From Farysia itapuensis (lineage: Eukaryota > Basidiomycota > Ustilaginomycetes > Ustilaginales > Ustilaginaceae): DNA of 64,000 bases. This document shows positions 1 through 10,800 of the stretch, one piece after another. How positions within the stretch are numbered: position 1 is the first letter of the stretch; every line of letters begins with the position of its first letter. The position numbers and the translations under genes were made by a program. The stretch spans positions 682,001-746,000 of the forward strand of contig JALBYC010000002.1 in assembly GCA_023212645.1 (NCBI GenBank). Direction: 5' to 3'. The notes under the pieces are model-generated. The model was given only the letters and a program-made list of their open reading frames with translations, was not told where the DNA came from and did no database searches.

Positions 1-1233
1 CCGTACAGCCGTGCGCGGTCTTTGTCGCAGCCTGGAAAGCGGCCCGCGCTTCCCGCTTCTCTGGTTGATGCCAATGGCACCAGCTCTCAGGCCGACCTAC
101 CGCCTCCCGTACCCGATCTGGCCCTCAAATTATCCGCACTAGAACTTTCGGCTCGCTCCAGACACATTGGCTTCGGTACAGAGGCTCGAAACCCTGCCTC
201 CTCCGCTGCTCTGTCGCTGCCTCTACCGGATCCAAGCGCCGATAAACTGGAAGAGGGGACGTCTCCGACCTTGCTCATCTCGGACATCTTCCCATCGGGT
301 CTTCCGTCATTAGCTGCCGGTGCACCGTCGTATGCATCCGTGCGATTGTACGACAAATCCACCAGCCGAGCTCAAGTCCCAGTCCCCGTAGCGCCGCATG
401 CGCTGCTCCGCCCGTACTTTGTGATGCAGCAGCTCATGTTATCGATTCAGCAGGGAGCGCAGGTGACCGATCGGCTATTTGTGCCACAAGCGCTGTGGAC
501 ACAGGCTGGCGTCAAGTTGGCAGCGGTCGAGACAAAAGTCCGCGCGATTGAACTGCTCTGCAGTGGCATTGAAGCGGTGGAGAGAGGCGGTGATGCGCTG
601 TTACTGCCGCTTGGCACCGATGCAGGTTCAGAGACGTCGAATGCGTCGCGCTTCCTGCGCCAGCTCGAGGACTTTGAAGGTCTACTCGTGGCTGTGCAGA
701 GCAGTCTGGCCAAGAAACTTCCGTTTCTGGATTCAAAGCTGTCGAACTCCGGCACAATGGGCGCGGGGGGTACTCCGTCCAAGGGCAGCAAATCGCTAAG
801 CACGTTCAGTAGTCGGCTGACGCGGATCGCAGGCGTGGGACAGGCAAAAGCACAGGACACTTCGTCCATTACAGTCTACGTCGAAACGCTGGCCAAGCTG
901 TTCCGCCGATCGGCAACGTTCGCTGCGCACACGACTTCGCTGCTGATCGCGCAGGGCACCTTGACGAACCCTGCATCATCACGAGGGATAGATCCAACCG
1001 ACACCTCCAGCACACTGACGTGGTCCAGTCCCCTGCGTAGCCCAAGCGGCTCCACTTCCTCATCGGGAGATGCATACGCCGCCCTCCCTGCACAGGTCAA
1101 GCAAGACCTCCACGTCAAACTCGCAAAGTCTTCCGACTTTTTCGCTAAAGTCATCCTCGTCTTTGTCCTTCAGGATATGGGCATCATGATGGACAAGTTT
1201 GTCAAAAAGGGCAGCTCAGTCTTTGCGGATTAA
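1..1233 (+). CDS. Conserved fungal protein of unknown function, C-terminal part (5' truncated by window edge)
   Basis: The frame is open from base 1 and ends at TAA 1231-1233. No ATG opens it, so the start lies outside the window. About 410 residues are visible. A folded-looking segment (PYFVMQQL, VPQALW, VKLAAVETKVRAIELL) is followed by a Ser/Thr-rich stretch and a hydrophobic C-terminus (FVLQDMGIMMDKFVKKGS). From memory, this combination resembles the C-terminal region of a large conserved fungal family that databases usually label hypothetical or MIT-domain containing. That match is unverified and says nothing firm about function. The gene is convergent with the CorA-like gene, with 126 bp between stop codons. 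Confidence 0.75.
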   Translation, partial: PYSRARSLSQPGKRPALPASLVDANGTSSQADLPPPVPDLALKLSALELSARSRHIGFGTEARNPASSAALSLPLPDPSADKLEEGTSPTLLISDIFPSGLPSLAAGAPSYASVRLYDKSTSRAQVPVPVAPHALLRPYFVMQQLMLSIQQGAQVTDRLFVPQALWTQAGVKLAAVETKVRAIELLCSGIEAVERGGDALLLPLGTDAGSETSNASRFLRQLEDFEGLLVAVQSSLAKKLPFLDSKLSNSGTMGAGGTPSKGSKSLSTFSSRLTRIAGVGQAKAQDTSSITVYVETLAKLFRRSATFAAHTTSLLIAQGTLTNPASSRGIDPTDTSSTLTWSSPLRSPSGSTSSSGDAYAALPAQVKQDLHVKLAKSSDFFAKVILVFVLQDMGIMMDKFVKKGSSVFAD

Positions 1234-1359
1234 GCACACACATACATTCACCCCAACACTATCATTATGATGACATGTCGTTGATCGCATGTGAGTGAGG
1301 TACGATAAGTATGTGCAAAGAGCGTGAATGCAAGGTGTGAAGGAAGTGAATGTACGATC

Positions 1360-3990
1360 TTATCTAGACCGTTCGAGATAGCGTGTAGCAGCAATGTAGC
1401 CAGAGACGGCAATGACGACCATGACGGAGCAGATGCCTGCGAACCAATGCAGGTTCTCAATCCCCTGGCCAGGCACGTTGACGTTCATCCCCCAGAGACC
1501 CGTAATGACATTCATGGGCACGATGACAGTACCAAGAGCGGTCAGCTTGGACAACACGTCGTTGATCTGGTTGTTGGCATCCGTCATCTCGATCGAAATC
1601 TGGGCGAGGTAATTGGAGTGCGAACGGGACAGAATCTTTTCGTAGTGATTCAAGTTCTGGGTCATTGTGATCAGATGGTCTTGGATATCGGAGAGGTAGA
1701 GGCCGATGTCGGATTTTGGCGCAACAGACCAGTTCTCGTTGCATCGTTTGGCAAGACCTTTCACGACATCCGCCTTGTTACCCATCAGTCGCAGCAGACC
1801 CATGACCTTCTTACGACAGGTGCCGATACGACGCAGCATGTCGGACTGCTCTGCCTCTTTGAGAATCAGTACGAGTTCGTCAATACTGTCTACCTCGTAT
1901 TCGATGCTCTGAATCAGTGGTCCAAAGGCGTCGGTGATGTCGTCAATCAGCGCATACGAGATCCAGTCGGACGTGACATTGATGTAGTCCTTTAGCTGCT
2001 TGATGCGTCTGCGCACGTTCTGCGGGTGAGGTGTGCCGCGGAAGTGGAATGAAAGTGTGCCTTCTCGGAACACGATGATGTACATGTTCAGTGGCTCGAG
2101 GTAGGTGGGGCTGTACGGGTCTTGATCAAAGGATCGGAAACAAACGAGGTAGTAGTTTCGGAAAAGTTCAATCTTCTCTCGTGTCTCCTCCATCAAGATG
2201 TCTTCGGTAGTCAAGGGGTGAATGCCAAAGACCCGACTGAGCAGCTTCATTTCTTGGTCGGTGGGCGAGAGGACGTCGAGCCACCAGGTGTTGGCTTCCG
2301 GGTCGGGATCCATGCGGATACCGCCGCCTGGAAGAGCTTTGGTGCGGCTGGCGCTCAAACCACTCATGTTCCTGGCCTCCTCTGTCATGTGAACAGGAGT
2401 ATTGGAGCCCGTAGGTGGTGCAGTGCCGCCCTCCATTCGACCGAGCGCCTGGCCAAGCGAAGACATGCGTGCATTGACAGCGTGAATAGTTGGAGCCCGG
2501 CTCGGTGCACGGCTTTGACCGCCTACACTGCCCTCGGGTGGAGTAGCACCGGAAGATTTGGTCTTGCCGCTGAACAGCTCCTCGAATGACTGGCCTTCAG
2601 CTGGCAACTCGGACAGATGGCGCGCATGGATGGTGGATGGGAGTGCGTTGGAGTAGAACGTGAATCGATACGGCTTCTCCTTGGTACTGATTACGCCGGT
2701 CTGTGACCGAGCACGTCCAATTCCGGAGCTGATGCCACCCGACAGGCTGGGTTGCATGGGAGACGGGTCATGAGTTCCGTGATAGCTGGGTAGCATGTCG
2801 TCGTTCAAGAGTGGCGTTCGTGAATCGGCGTTACGACTGGTGTCGTTCCGCGATCCCATGCCGAGTATGTTGGTCGACCCTTCCGTCCCAGCTGTGGGCG
2901 GTGGTGCGCTTCCGCCTCCTTCGAAAAGGGCCAATTTACGCTGATACTTGCTGCTGCCGAACGCGCCGGCAGAGTTGCTCAGCTTGCGTGGTCGACGGCT
3001 GTAGAAGGTGGCGTCGTCGCTGTCGGGAGAGATGCCGTAAGCAGGCGCTGAACCTTTTTGCGTGCGCGAGCTTCGCATGCGTAGTCCTTGTTCGGGCGAA
3101 GTGCCGCCGTTCCATGAAGCTGCAGAGCCGATACGATCTCGCTCTTCGCCGGCAAAGTCTTCGAGAGCGCCGAGGTCGAAGGTGAATGGATAGCCAAGCG
3201 GCATGCCACCAATGTCGACATGACTGTGGTGGTAGACGTCTCGTGGATCAAGGTGCGGTCTCTCTTGATCGGGCTCGAGGCTGTGAGCCTCTGGGCCGTG
3301 AGAGTCGTGCATGGGGAAGCAAACGTCGTCATGCATGACAGATGGCCTGCGGTATCGATGATCGTGGTCGTCATCGTCATCCTCGTGGTGACTGCGGTCG
3401 TGGGAGTGAGAAGAGGTGGGCGCTCCGCTTGGCCGGCGCATAGCATCTCTAGACAGATGAGAGGCGTCGCCTTGTAAGTCGTCTTCAATGGCTGATTCGT
3501 TATAGTCGTCGTTTCTAGACTGTGGGAAGTGAGCGGTGGGACTGCGCATGGGTGTTTGGGATAGATTGGAGCGGGTACGTAGAGCAGATGGAGAGTGAAT
3601 GTGGCTAAGCGAGTGTGCCTGGTGGCGGTGATCGATAAAGTGATGCTGGCTGTCGAGACTGGTGTTGGAGCCGTGTCGGTTTTGCTGGTAGAAGCGGGCG
3701 GCTGCGGTCGATGTCGGTACGGGTCGGTGTACTGGCATGGCAGTAGGGGAGCGGCTAGGTTCCTGATGCGTGTGTGAATCGACGTGCTCGATAGACATAC
3801 TGCGTCTGTGAGGGCTGGTATCTTGCTCTCGGGCTTTGCTCATCTGTCTAGCTGCATCCAAATCTTGTTGAAGTTGGTGATCTCCGGGGGCATCTGACCT
3901 GTCCGCTTCATTCGAGGAACGCGGGTTGAAGTTGGGAGACGTGGCGCGACCACTGGACATTGAGCCGAAGTAGTTCTGTGGAGACGACAT
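1360..3990 (-). CDS. CorA-family magnesium transporter (ALR1/MNR2-like)
   Basis: Predicted 876-residue divalent-cation channel for Mg2+ uptake at the plasma membrane or release at the vacuole. The C-terminus has the CorA signature: a first membrane helix (VIVPMNVITGLW) running into the selectivity motif GMN at about residues 834-836, then a second helix (GICSVMVVIAVSGYIAA) and a short basic tail. The preceding region is helical and acidic, as in CorA stalks. The first 550 residues are low complexity, rich in Ser and His with acidic runs (EDDDDDHDH), which fits the long N-termini of fungal ALR1/MNR2. The first ATG is at 3990; the frame is open slightly upstream but only with a GTG. Whether it is the plasma-membrane or vacuolar type cannot be told from sequence. 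Confidence 0.93.
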   Translation of the reverse strand: MSSPQNYFGSMSSGRATSPNFNPRSSNEADRSDAPGDHQLQQDLDAARQMSKAREQDTSPHRRSMSIEHVDSHTHQEPSRSPTAMPVHRPVPTSTAAARFYQQNRHGSNTSLDSQHHFIDHRHQAHSLSHIHSPSALRTRSNLSQTPMRSPTAHFPQSRNDDYNESAIEDDLQGDASHLSRDAMRRPSGAPTSSHSHDRSHHEDDDDDHDHRYRRPSVMHDDVCFPMHDSHGPEAHSLEPDQERPHLDPRDVYHHSHVDIGGMPLGYPFTFDLGALEDFAGEERDRIGSAASWNGGTSPEQGLRMRSSRTQKGSAPAYGISPDSDDATFYSRRPRKLSNSAGAFGSSKYQRKLALFEGGGSAPPPTAGTEGSTNILGMGSRNDTSRNADSRTPLLNDDMLPSYHGTHDPSPMQPSLSGGISSGIGRARSQTGVISTKEKPYRFTFYSNALPSTIHARHLSELPAEGQSFEELFSGKTKSSGATPPEGSVGGQSRAPSRAPTIHAVNARMSSLGQALGRMEGGTAPPTGSNTPVHMTEEARNMSGLSASRTKALPGGGIRMDPDPEANTWWLDVLSPTDQEMKLLSRVFGIHPLTTEDILMEETREKIELFRNYYLVCFRSFDQDPYSPTYLEPLNMYIIVFREGTLSFHFRGTPHPQNVRRRIKQLKDYINVTSDWISYALIDDITDAFGPLIQSIEYEVDSIDELVLILKEAEQSDMLRRIGTCRKKVMGLLRLMGNKADVVKGLAKRCNENWSVAPKSDIGLYLSDIQDHLITMTQNLNHYEKILSRSHSNYLAQISIEMTDANNQINDVLSKLTALGTVIVPMNVITGLWGMNVNVPGQGIENLHWFAGICSVMVVIAVSGYIAATRYLERSR

Positions 3991-4882
3991 GAGAGGCAGA
4001 CGGAACCTAGGAGACAGATCAAGCAGCACAGGTACCGCGTGTCCCTTTCTTTGCGCTGGTTGATGGGCAGATGGTGACAGCCACCTACAGATTCACGATT
4101 AGACAGGCACACAAAACACAATCCACGCAAATTTCCAAGAATCCAGCTACGTGTTTATCGGCCGAGTGAAGGCAAGAGCAAGATCTGTTAGAGCATCTCT
4201 AATTCCATCCACCTGCGCGCCTGCGCACCTGCGCACCTGCACCTCCGTGAACGACTCGACGAAGCCGAACCCTTTGCAGGAAAAACGAGGAAAAGACCGC
4301 TTGGAAATGGGCAAATAAATCATGGTCCCAAAAATAGCAAAAGAACCCGACTTTGCAAGGGTCGACGCGACTCACACTGTCTGATGACGACATTTAGCTG
4401 TCGACTTGCCGTTACCCTTCCTGATCCTCCCATCCGGGGCAATGGAAGCCACAATGCCTGTTTGTTCGGGCGATCAGTAGCGCAGCCGTGACCTCGCGTC
4501 CTTGGAAAGAGAGGGCGAGATCGCCCGTCGGAGCTGCAAAGGAGGCCCATAGCGGCCCAAGGTTTTGGGAATTTGTAATGCTAGACTCTGGCTGAACTTG
4601 GAATTCCATGAAACCGGAAGTAGATAATTAAAGAGGACATTATGCACCAATTCATACTCCATGCGTCATCTGGGCCTCTACTGCTCAATGCAGGTGGACA
4701 GCATAGTCTGAGTGATCCCTCTGCCCCATTGAACGCATCATCGACATCATCGCCGCCGTTGCTGTGCGCTACAAATCATAAATCGCCTTTCCGCCTCTTC
4801 CTCTATCCATCCGCATCTCCACCATCCACCTACTTCGACACCTCGCCCTCCTTCTTCGACACACTCTTCTCGTCTCTTCACA
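3991..4882. promoter_or_regulatory. Divergent intergenic region, CorA-like / Sur7-like genes
   Basis: These 892 bp separate two divergent starts and must hold both promoters. No convincing gene is seen. Visible structure: an octamer tandem repeat at 4211-4244 and a pyrimidine-rich leader at about 4790-4880 just before the Sur7-like ATG. Short open frames here lack conserved-looking sequence. Confidence 0.5.
4211..4244. repeat. Short tandem repeat of ACCTGCGC
   Basis: Three to four copies of an 8-bp unit (ACCTGCGC, GCCTGCGC, ACCTGCGC, then ACCTGC, ACCT) lie in tandem in the divergent promoter. Each unit contains a partly palindromic TGCGCA core. Confidence 0.7.
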
Positions 4883-5722
4883 ATGGTGTTCCGAGGTCTC
4901 TGCGTCGGTCTCGGTAAGTAGTTGCGCGAACAAGACGAACAAAGCTTCCAGAAAAACTGACCCTGATCACCTTCATAAAAACGTACAGGCGAATTCCTGA
5001 CATTCGCGGCCGTTATCCTTTGTGTCTTTGCCAACATTGGCCAATTGACCAACAACATTGTCACCCGCAACATTCGATTCGTGACTGTCGACACTACGGG
5101 CCTAGGAAACGCACTTTCGGCAAGCAATGCCAATGTACCGGATGGCTTCTACGCTGGAAACCAGGGCGTCGCAGAAGGTCAGGGCAACGGCATCAAGAAC
5201 TCGTACCAGTGGGGTCTTTACAACTACTGTGCCGGTGCCGCATCTGGCTCCAGCCGCGCATGTAGCCCGAGGTCCTTTGGATTCGAATGGCAACCCGTGA
5301 ATGCCATTATCAACGACGCTCCTCAAGGCGCACAGCAAGCCATTACCTCTTTCCTCCCTGCCAGCACTTTCCGCGACTCGGGCTACCTGGCTGATTACTC
5401 CCGACCCGCCATGTACCTCGTCTTTGTCGGATCGTGCCTCTCCTTGCTCGCTTGGATTGCCGGCCTGCTCTCGCACCGATTCGCCTTCCTTGGAGCTGCT
5501 TTTATCGCCCTTCTGGCTGCCCTCACGCTCGGTGTGGGTGCTGCGCTGTTCACCGCCATCTACACCAAGGCGCGTGACTCGGTTGGCTCTCAGTACGGCG
5601 TCACCGTACACTACGGAAACGCTCTCTGGTTGATCTGGGCTGCGTTTGTCGCAGTTGTCCTCTCCATTGTGCCCTACATCATCTCGTGCTGCACTGGCCG
5701 AAGCAAGGAATACGACTACTAG
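4883..5722 (+). CDS. SUR7/PalI-family cortical membrane protein, two exons
   Basis: Exon 1 is 4883-4913, the intron is 4914-4988 (donor GTAAGTA, branch-like CTGAC, acceptor ACAG), and exon 2 is 4989-5722, giving 254 residues. Splicing supplies the ATG and the first membrane helix (about residues 6-28). A long loop follows with the family signature WGLYNYC and a later Cys (CSPRSFGFEW). Three more helices lie at about 150-170, 174-200 and 222-242. This four-helix layout with a Cys-containing loop is typical of Sur7/Fmp45/PalI proteins, which sit in plasma-membrane cortical domains (eisosomes) or act in pH sensing. The tail is short, so an eisosomal Sur7 type is more likely than a long-tailed PalI sensor; this is inference. 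Confidence 0.88.
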
Positions 5723-6049
5723 GCGCGTCTTGTCCAATCCGATCCTCTCGGCACATACCCCAGCTTGCAAATTCGCCTCCCTCGTCCCTCCTCCAGTGAT
5801 TTGCACCACTCCGGTCGATGACGGATCATCATCCCGCTTTTCATCTCCTCCGAACTTTTCATTCTTCCCACTGTCGACTACATACACATACCGGTCATTC
5901 AGATCCCCTGCTCTTCGCATGGGATCCACAGCTGAACGGCAGTACTCTCTTCGCGCCTCAATGTATGATATGGCCTCCCTAGTCTCTTAATCACAAACCT
6001 TCTCACTGCATGACAAAACCGATTGTGACTATAATGCCCGGGACGTGAA
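5723..6049. other. Convergent intergenic region
   Basis: These 327 bp lie between the stops of the Sur7-like and MOSC genes. They hold the two 3' UTRs. No gene or repeat is seen. Confidence 0.5.
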
Positions 6050-7538
6050 TTAGGCGAATTGTTTGTATATTTCTTGACGTCTCGGCTCGTCGTCTGAGTC
6101 GAACGGTCTCCAGCGGACACGCACGCCATCGCCCATCTTCAATGCGCCGTAGCCGGTTTTCTCGCCGTGAGAAACAGGGAGGGGTACAGCGTACATCCCG
6201 AAGCATGGGCCGCTGCGTCCGTTGCCGCCTTGCATTCCCTCTGGTTTCTTGATACGCATACGTGAGCGGTTGAGTAATTTGAGTGGCACACTGGCGTCCT
6301 TTTCCGCCGTGATGGGATCGACAGCTGTCAAAAGACACCGTTGACACCGTGCGACGAGCTGTAGCATCGCCTTGTGCTCTTGCTGATCTTGCTCTTGAAT
6401 CCAGATACGTTCCCAAGAGTCTTCGGAGAACGGCGGAATTGGTGTACCTTCTGAGGCAGAGCGCACGACAATGTTGGGACGAAATCGTTGCATGGAGAGC
6501 GAATTGGACGACCATATTTTGCTGTCTAGTCCCGCAATTGCCCTCCCGCCTCGACCATCCGTCTGATCCTTTGTGGAGCCGTCAAGAGCGTCGCGAAGCT
6601 GATCTTGCACGTCTTGAAGTGATTCCGCCGTCGCTACGAGCAGAGGATACTCGTCTTGAAATTCGATACCGCGTTTTCGCTCGAGCTCTTGTCTGTCCGC
6701 GTCCACCCAGGATTCAGCATCGGTAGGAGGCTTGAAGATCGGAAAAGCATTGCGGGCCACCGATGATGTGGTGTCGAAGTGAATCAAAAGCACCGGGTAG
6801 CCCAGGAACTGTATGGACTGAGATTTAGCAGGCTGTATCTGGACTGGTGCTACGGGTACTCACCTTGCTCATCCACTCGCTGGGCGCGAGAGAGGCACTG
6901 TTGTCATTAGGAGCGAGCTCAGCAACCCTTCCGTCTGCAAAGTCGCCATACATCTCAACTTTGGGTAGCAGTCTCCATGCTTGTAGCTGTTCGGCCGTAG
7001 GATGAAGTACTGTACTTGTTTCTCCCAGGTCTTTGATGGTGTCTAGATCCTTTGACTGGCTAGAAACAGTCAAACGCAGAACATTGTTGGCGTCATCGAT
7101 CTGCGGCTGGATAAGTGTGAGTCTCGGCTCTTCACGCAGAGAGATTTTCCCAAGTTTCGTCTCGTCCTGCTTGGACTTGGCCACAACCATCCAGCGTCGG
7201 TCAAGGAGGAAGCCCTGGACGGTCAGGTCTGCGGCAGGTACGCGGACACCTGCACAGCTCTTGATCGGGTAAATGTAGATACCATCGACGACACCAATCG
7301 TCTCATCCTTAGCGCCTGCTGCCGAGCTCGCACAGAAGGAGCCGTACGTATTTTGTTTCGCATTGGCAAGCATCCGCTTACGTGAAGCTGGACCGAACAC
7401 ATAGTGATGCAAAAATCCGACGGCAATCAAGATACTAAAGACGTACACTTGCGCAGAGATGCGCTGCGAAGAGGCCGCCTCTTGCCATCGCTGCTGCAGG
7501 TACTCTGACGGCGAAAAGAAGGGCAGCTTAGCTGGCAT
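6050..7538 (-). CDS. MOSC-domain protein, mARC-like, membrane anchored, two exons
   Basis: On the minus strand exon 1 is 7538-6864 and exon 2 is 6808-6050. The 55-bp intron has donor GTGAGT and acceptor ACAG, and phase 0 joins WMSK to FLGYPV, which restores the usual MOSC sequence. The product has 477 residues. A single membrane helix at about residues 29-50 precedes the MOSC N-terminal beta-barrel (IYIYPIKSCAGV, LLDRRWMVV) and the MOSC domain (RFRPNIVV, RCLLTAVDPIT, CFGMYAVP). Mitochondrial amidoxime-reducing components share this architecture and use molybdenum cofactor to reduce N-hydroxylated compounds with cytochrome b5. Cofactor binding and location are inferred from the family. It is divergent from the synthetase-MDR gene across 281 bp. 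Confidence 0.88.
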
Positions 7539-7819
7539 GGTCGATGAATATCTGAAGGACGGGCAAGCTCAATGCTGGACGCAAAGAGTCATGGACTGTC
7601 AAAGCTGTCACATGGACCCTGTTTTGTCTGCAGTGAAAAATATGAGTGGTGGCCCTGGCGGCGCTCCACCGTAATTAACGTCACAATAACCGGCTTTTCC
7701 CCGCAATTTACCCTGCAGGACGGGGGAATCCTGGGTCAACTGAAAGTCATCGTCAGACCGTGGCGCCCTTGCTTTCCTTCTTCTTCCCTACATCCTCGCT
7801 TGGACACAGAGAAGGAAAG

Positions 7820-10800
7820 ATGTCATCCTCTTCTTCGTTTGCGCGAGCTCATCCGCAGCTGCAGATCCATCAACAATCGGTAAAGCACAAGGACGAGTTT
7901 TGGTTGCGTGCAGCTCGTCTGATTCACTGGCACAAAGCTCCTACTGTATCGTTCGGCACGACAGCCAACAAAGATGCAAAGTATCTGGACCCTCAGGGCA
8001 AGACGTGGTTCCCTGATGCTCAGCTCAACACGTGCTACAACTGCGTGGATCGCCATGTGTACCTTCCAGCTCATGCTTCGGCAAGACCTGTGACTGCTTC
8101 GCCAGACACGCCTCATCTGGCCATCTCGCCCTCCGCACATCGAGCCGCTTTCCATCATGTCTCGCCGCTTTCGTTCCAGACGCAGCAGTCACGAACAGTC
8201 ACATACCTCGAACTGCTTCAGCAGGTACAGATCGTGGCAGGCATCCTGCGACACAAAGGCGTAAAGAAGGGCGATCTGGTCGTCATCTACATGCCCATGG
8301 TGCCAGAGACCTCCATTGCTATGCTTGCCTGTGCAAGACTTGGAGCAGTTCATTCTGTTGTGTTTGGTGGCTTTGCTCCCAAAGAACTGGCCAAGCGCAT
8401 TCAGGACTCCAAGTGTAAGATGGTGATTGCGGCCAGCTGTGGACTTGAGCCCAAAGGTCCCGTTGACTACAAGCCTCTGGTTGATGAAGCCCTTCGTGTG
8501 TCCGAGCACAAGCCTCCTTCTGGTCTGCTCTTCCTCCGTCGACACACGATCAAAGGTCATCAACCTGCCGAATGCCCGCGCGACGGCGGCAACGGTCCAT
8601 CTGGGCTTCCGGAATGGGATTGGGAAAAGGAAGCAAAGCTAACGGCCGACAAAGCTGGAGGCAGAAGCCCCTGCTGGGAGTGTGTGCCTGTCGGCAGCGA
8701 AGACCCGGTATACACTATCTACACCAGCGGAACTACTGGCGCGCCCAAGGGAGTATGTCGACTGTCGGGCGGCCACATCGTAGCTCTACGCTACTCGATC
8801 GAACACACGTTCGGCATGAACCAGAATGATGTCATGTTCTGCGCATCTGATCTTGGATGGGTCGTTGGCCATTCATACATTCACTATGGACCATTACTCC
8901 TTGGAGCCACGTCGATTGTGTTTGAGGGCAAGCCTGTCTTCCCCGACGCCGGCATTTGGTGGCGCATCTGCTCGCAGTACAAAGTCACTCAAATGTTCTG
9001 TGCACCCACGGCACTCCGTGCCATTGTCGGCCAAGACTCGGACGCCAAGTTGATGCGCGACAGCAACGTGAACTTGCGCAGTCTTCGCACCCTCTTCCTA
9101 GCTGGTGAACGTTCAGAACCTCAGATTGTGGCCAAGTTCGAACGCTTGCTGAAGGAGCTCGCCGCGCCGGGTGCGCAGACCAACGACAACTTCTGGTCCA
9201 GCGAGTCGGGTTCTCCGATCACAGGTCTGATGATTTCGTCCGCGTTCGCTCCGCTTGGTGCGCGACCGGGCAGCGCCGGTCTGCCCATGCCCGGCATGGA
9301 CGTACGAATCGTCGACGATGACGGTCGCGAGCTTCCCAAGGGCAAGATGGGTAATTTGGTCCTTGCCCCTCCTCTGGCGCCCAGCTTCCTTGGCGGTTTA
9401 TGGCGAAACCCAGAACGCTTCCAATCCAGCTACTTCAAAACCTTTGCCGACAAAGGTGGCTGGTTCGAGACTGGAGATCAGGGTGTGATTGACCCTGACG
9501 GCTACGTCAGTATCCTTGCTCGTTCGGACGACATCATCAATGTCTCTGCTCATCGGCTAGGAACAGGTCTGATCGAGCAGGTGGTTACATCTCACCCCGA
9601 CGTTATCGAATGCGCCGTAGTAGGCGCACCCGACAAACTCAAGGGTCAATCTCCATTCGCCATCGTTGTCGCCCACAGCAGGGTTGCCTCGGCATCGGCT
9701 AGCGACAAAGCACCCAACTCGCTGCAGAACGACTCCGCCAAAGCCATGCTGAAAAGCATCAACGACCACGTTCGCAAAGAGATGGGACCAATCGCTCAGC
9801 TCTCGGGACTGATCGAGGTCACAAAACTACCCAAGACACGATCCGGGAAAACGCTACGAAGAAGTCTGCGACAGGCTGTTGAGAATGCAGCGGCTGGCAA
9901 ACGGAGTGAGTACCTCTGCAATTTATTGCTCCCGCTTGCACCCATACTGATGTGTTCTCTTGTTCCGTTTCTTCCAGATGCACCTGTTGAGTAAGTGTTC
10001 GGCTTTAAGTTGGAGTGTATTGCCGGTTCTCCACATGGCGCAAGATTCTTTCCCCGCAAATTGGCGACTGACATGGAGTTTTTGCTTTTTTTTGAACAGC
10101 TTTCCTCCCACCATCGAAGATAAGGACGTGATTGACATTGTCCGCAAAGCGATTGACGAATACTTTGACGCTCTCTCGTCCGGATCTGGCAGCCCATCTT
10201 CTGCAAGCTCTGAAACAAGTGAGGCCAAAGTCAGCCTACCTGCTGGAGTCAAGACCAACATGAAAGCGCTTCAGCTTGAGAAGCCGGAAGGCGAGCCTAA
10301 GAAGGGCCAGCGCAACAATGCCGTCGTGCGCGAGGTGCCGACTCCAAAGCCAACCTCGGACCAAGTGCTGGTCAAGATCCACGCTGCTGGGTTTAACCGC
10401 CGCGACGAATGGTCTATGGTGGGCGCCTATCCAGGATTGATCTTCAAGAATGCTACAATGGGTTGTGACGGCGCAGGCGTAGTGGTTTCAGGTGACAGTG
10501 GCGATCTGAAGAACGATCATCCCGAGAAGTTGGTGCTCCTTAATCCTACTCGAGGCTGGACCAGTGATAGAGACGGGCCAGAAGCCGAGCTGCCTGGTCA
10601 GTCTGACGAGCAAAGATCCAACGCTTTGGGGGGTAAAGGATTCGGCATCTTGGGCGCAACTGCTCCTACCAACGGAGTCGGCACATTTGCCGAGTACGTC
10701 GCCGTCGAGAAAGACCAGATTGTGGCGGCACCCAAGCATCTCAGCGCAGAACAGGCATCTGCCCTACCTTGCGCTTCCGTTACAGCTTACCGAGCGTTGT

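Noticed and set aside
1324..1995. 223-codon plus-strand frame over the CorA-like C-terminus
   Set aside because: Lies opposite the GMN-containing conserved region, so it is a shadow.
5102..5929. 275-codon antisense frame over the Sur7-like gene
   Set aside because: Sits opposite a well-supported membrane protein and contains no recognisable domain.
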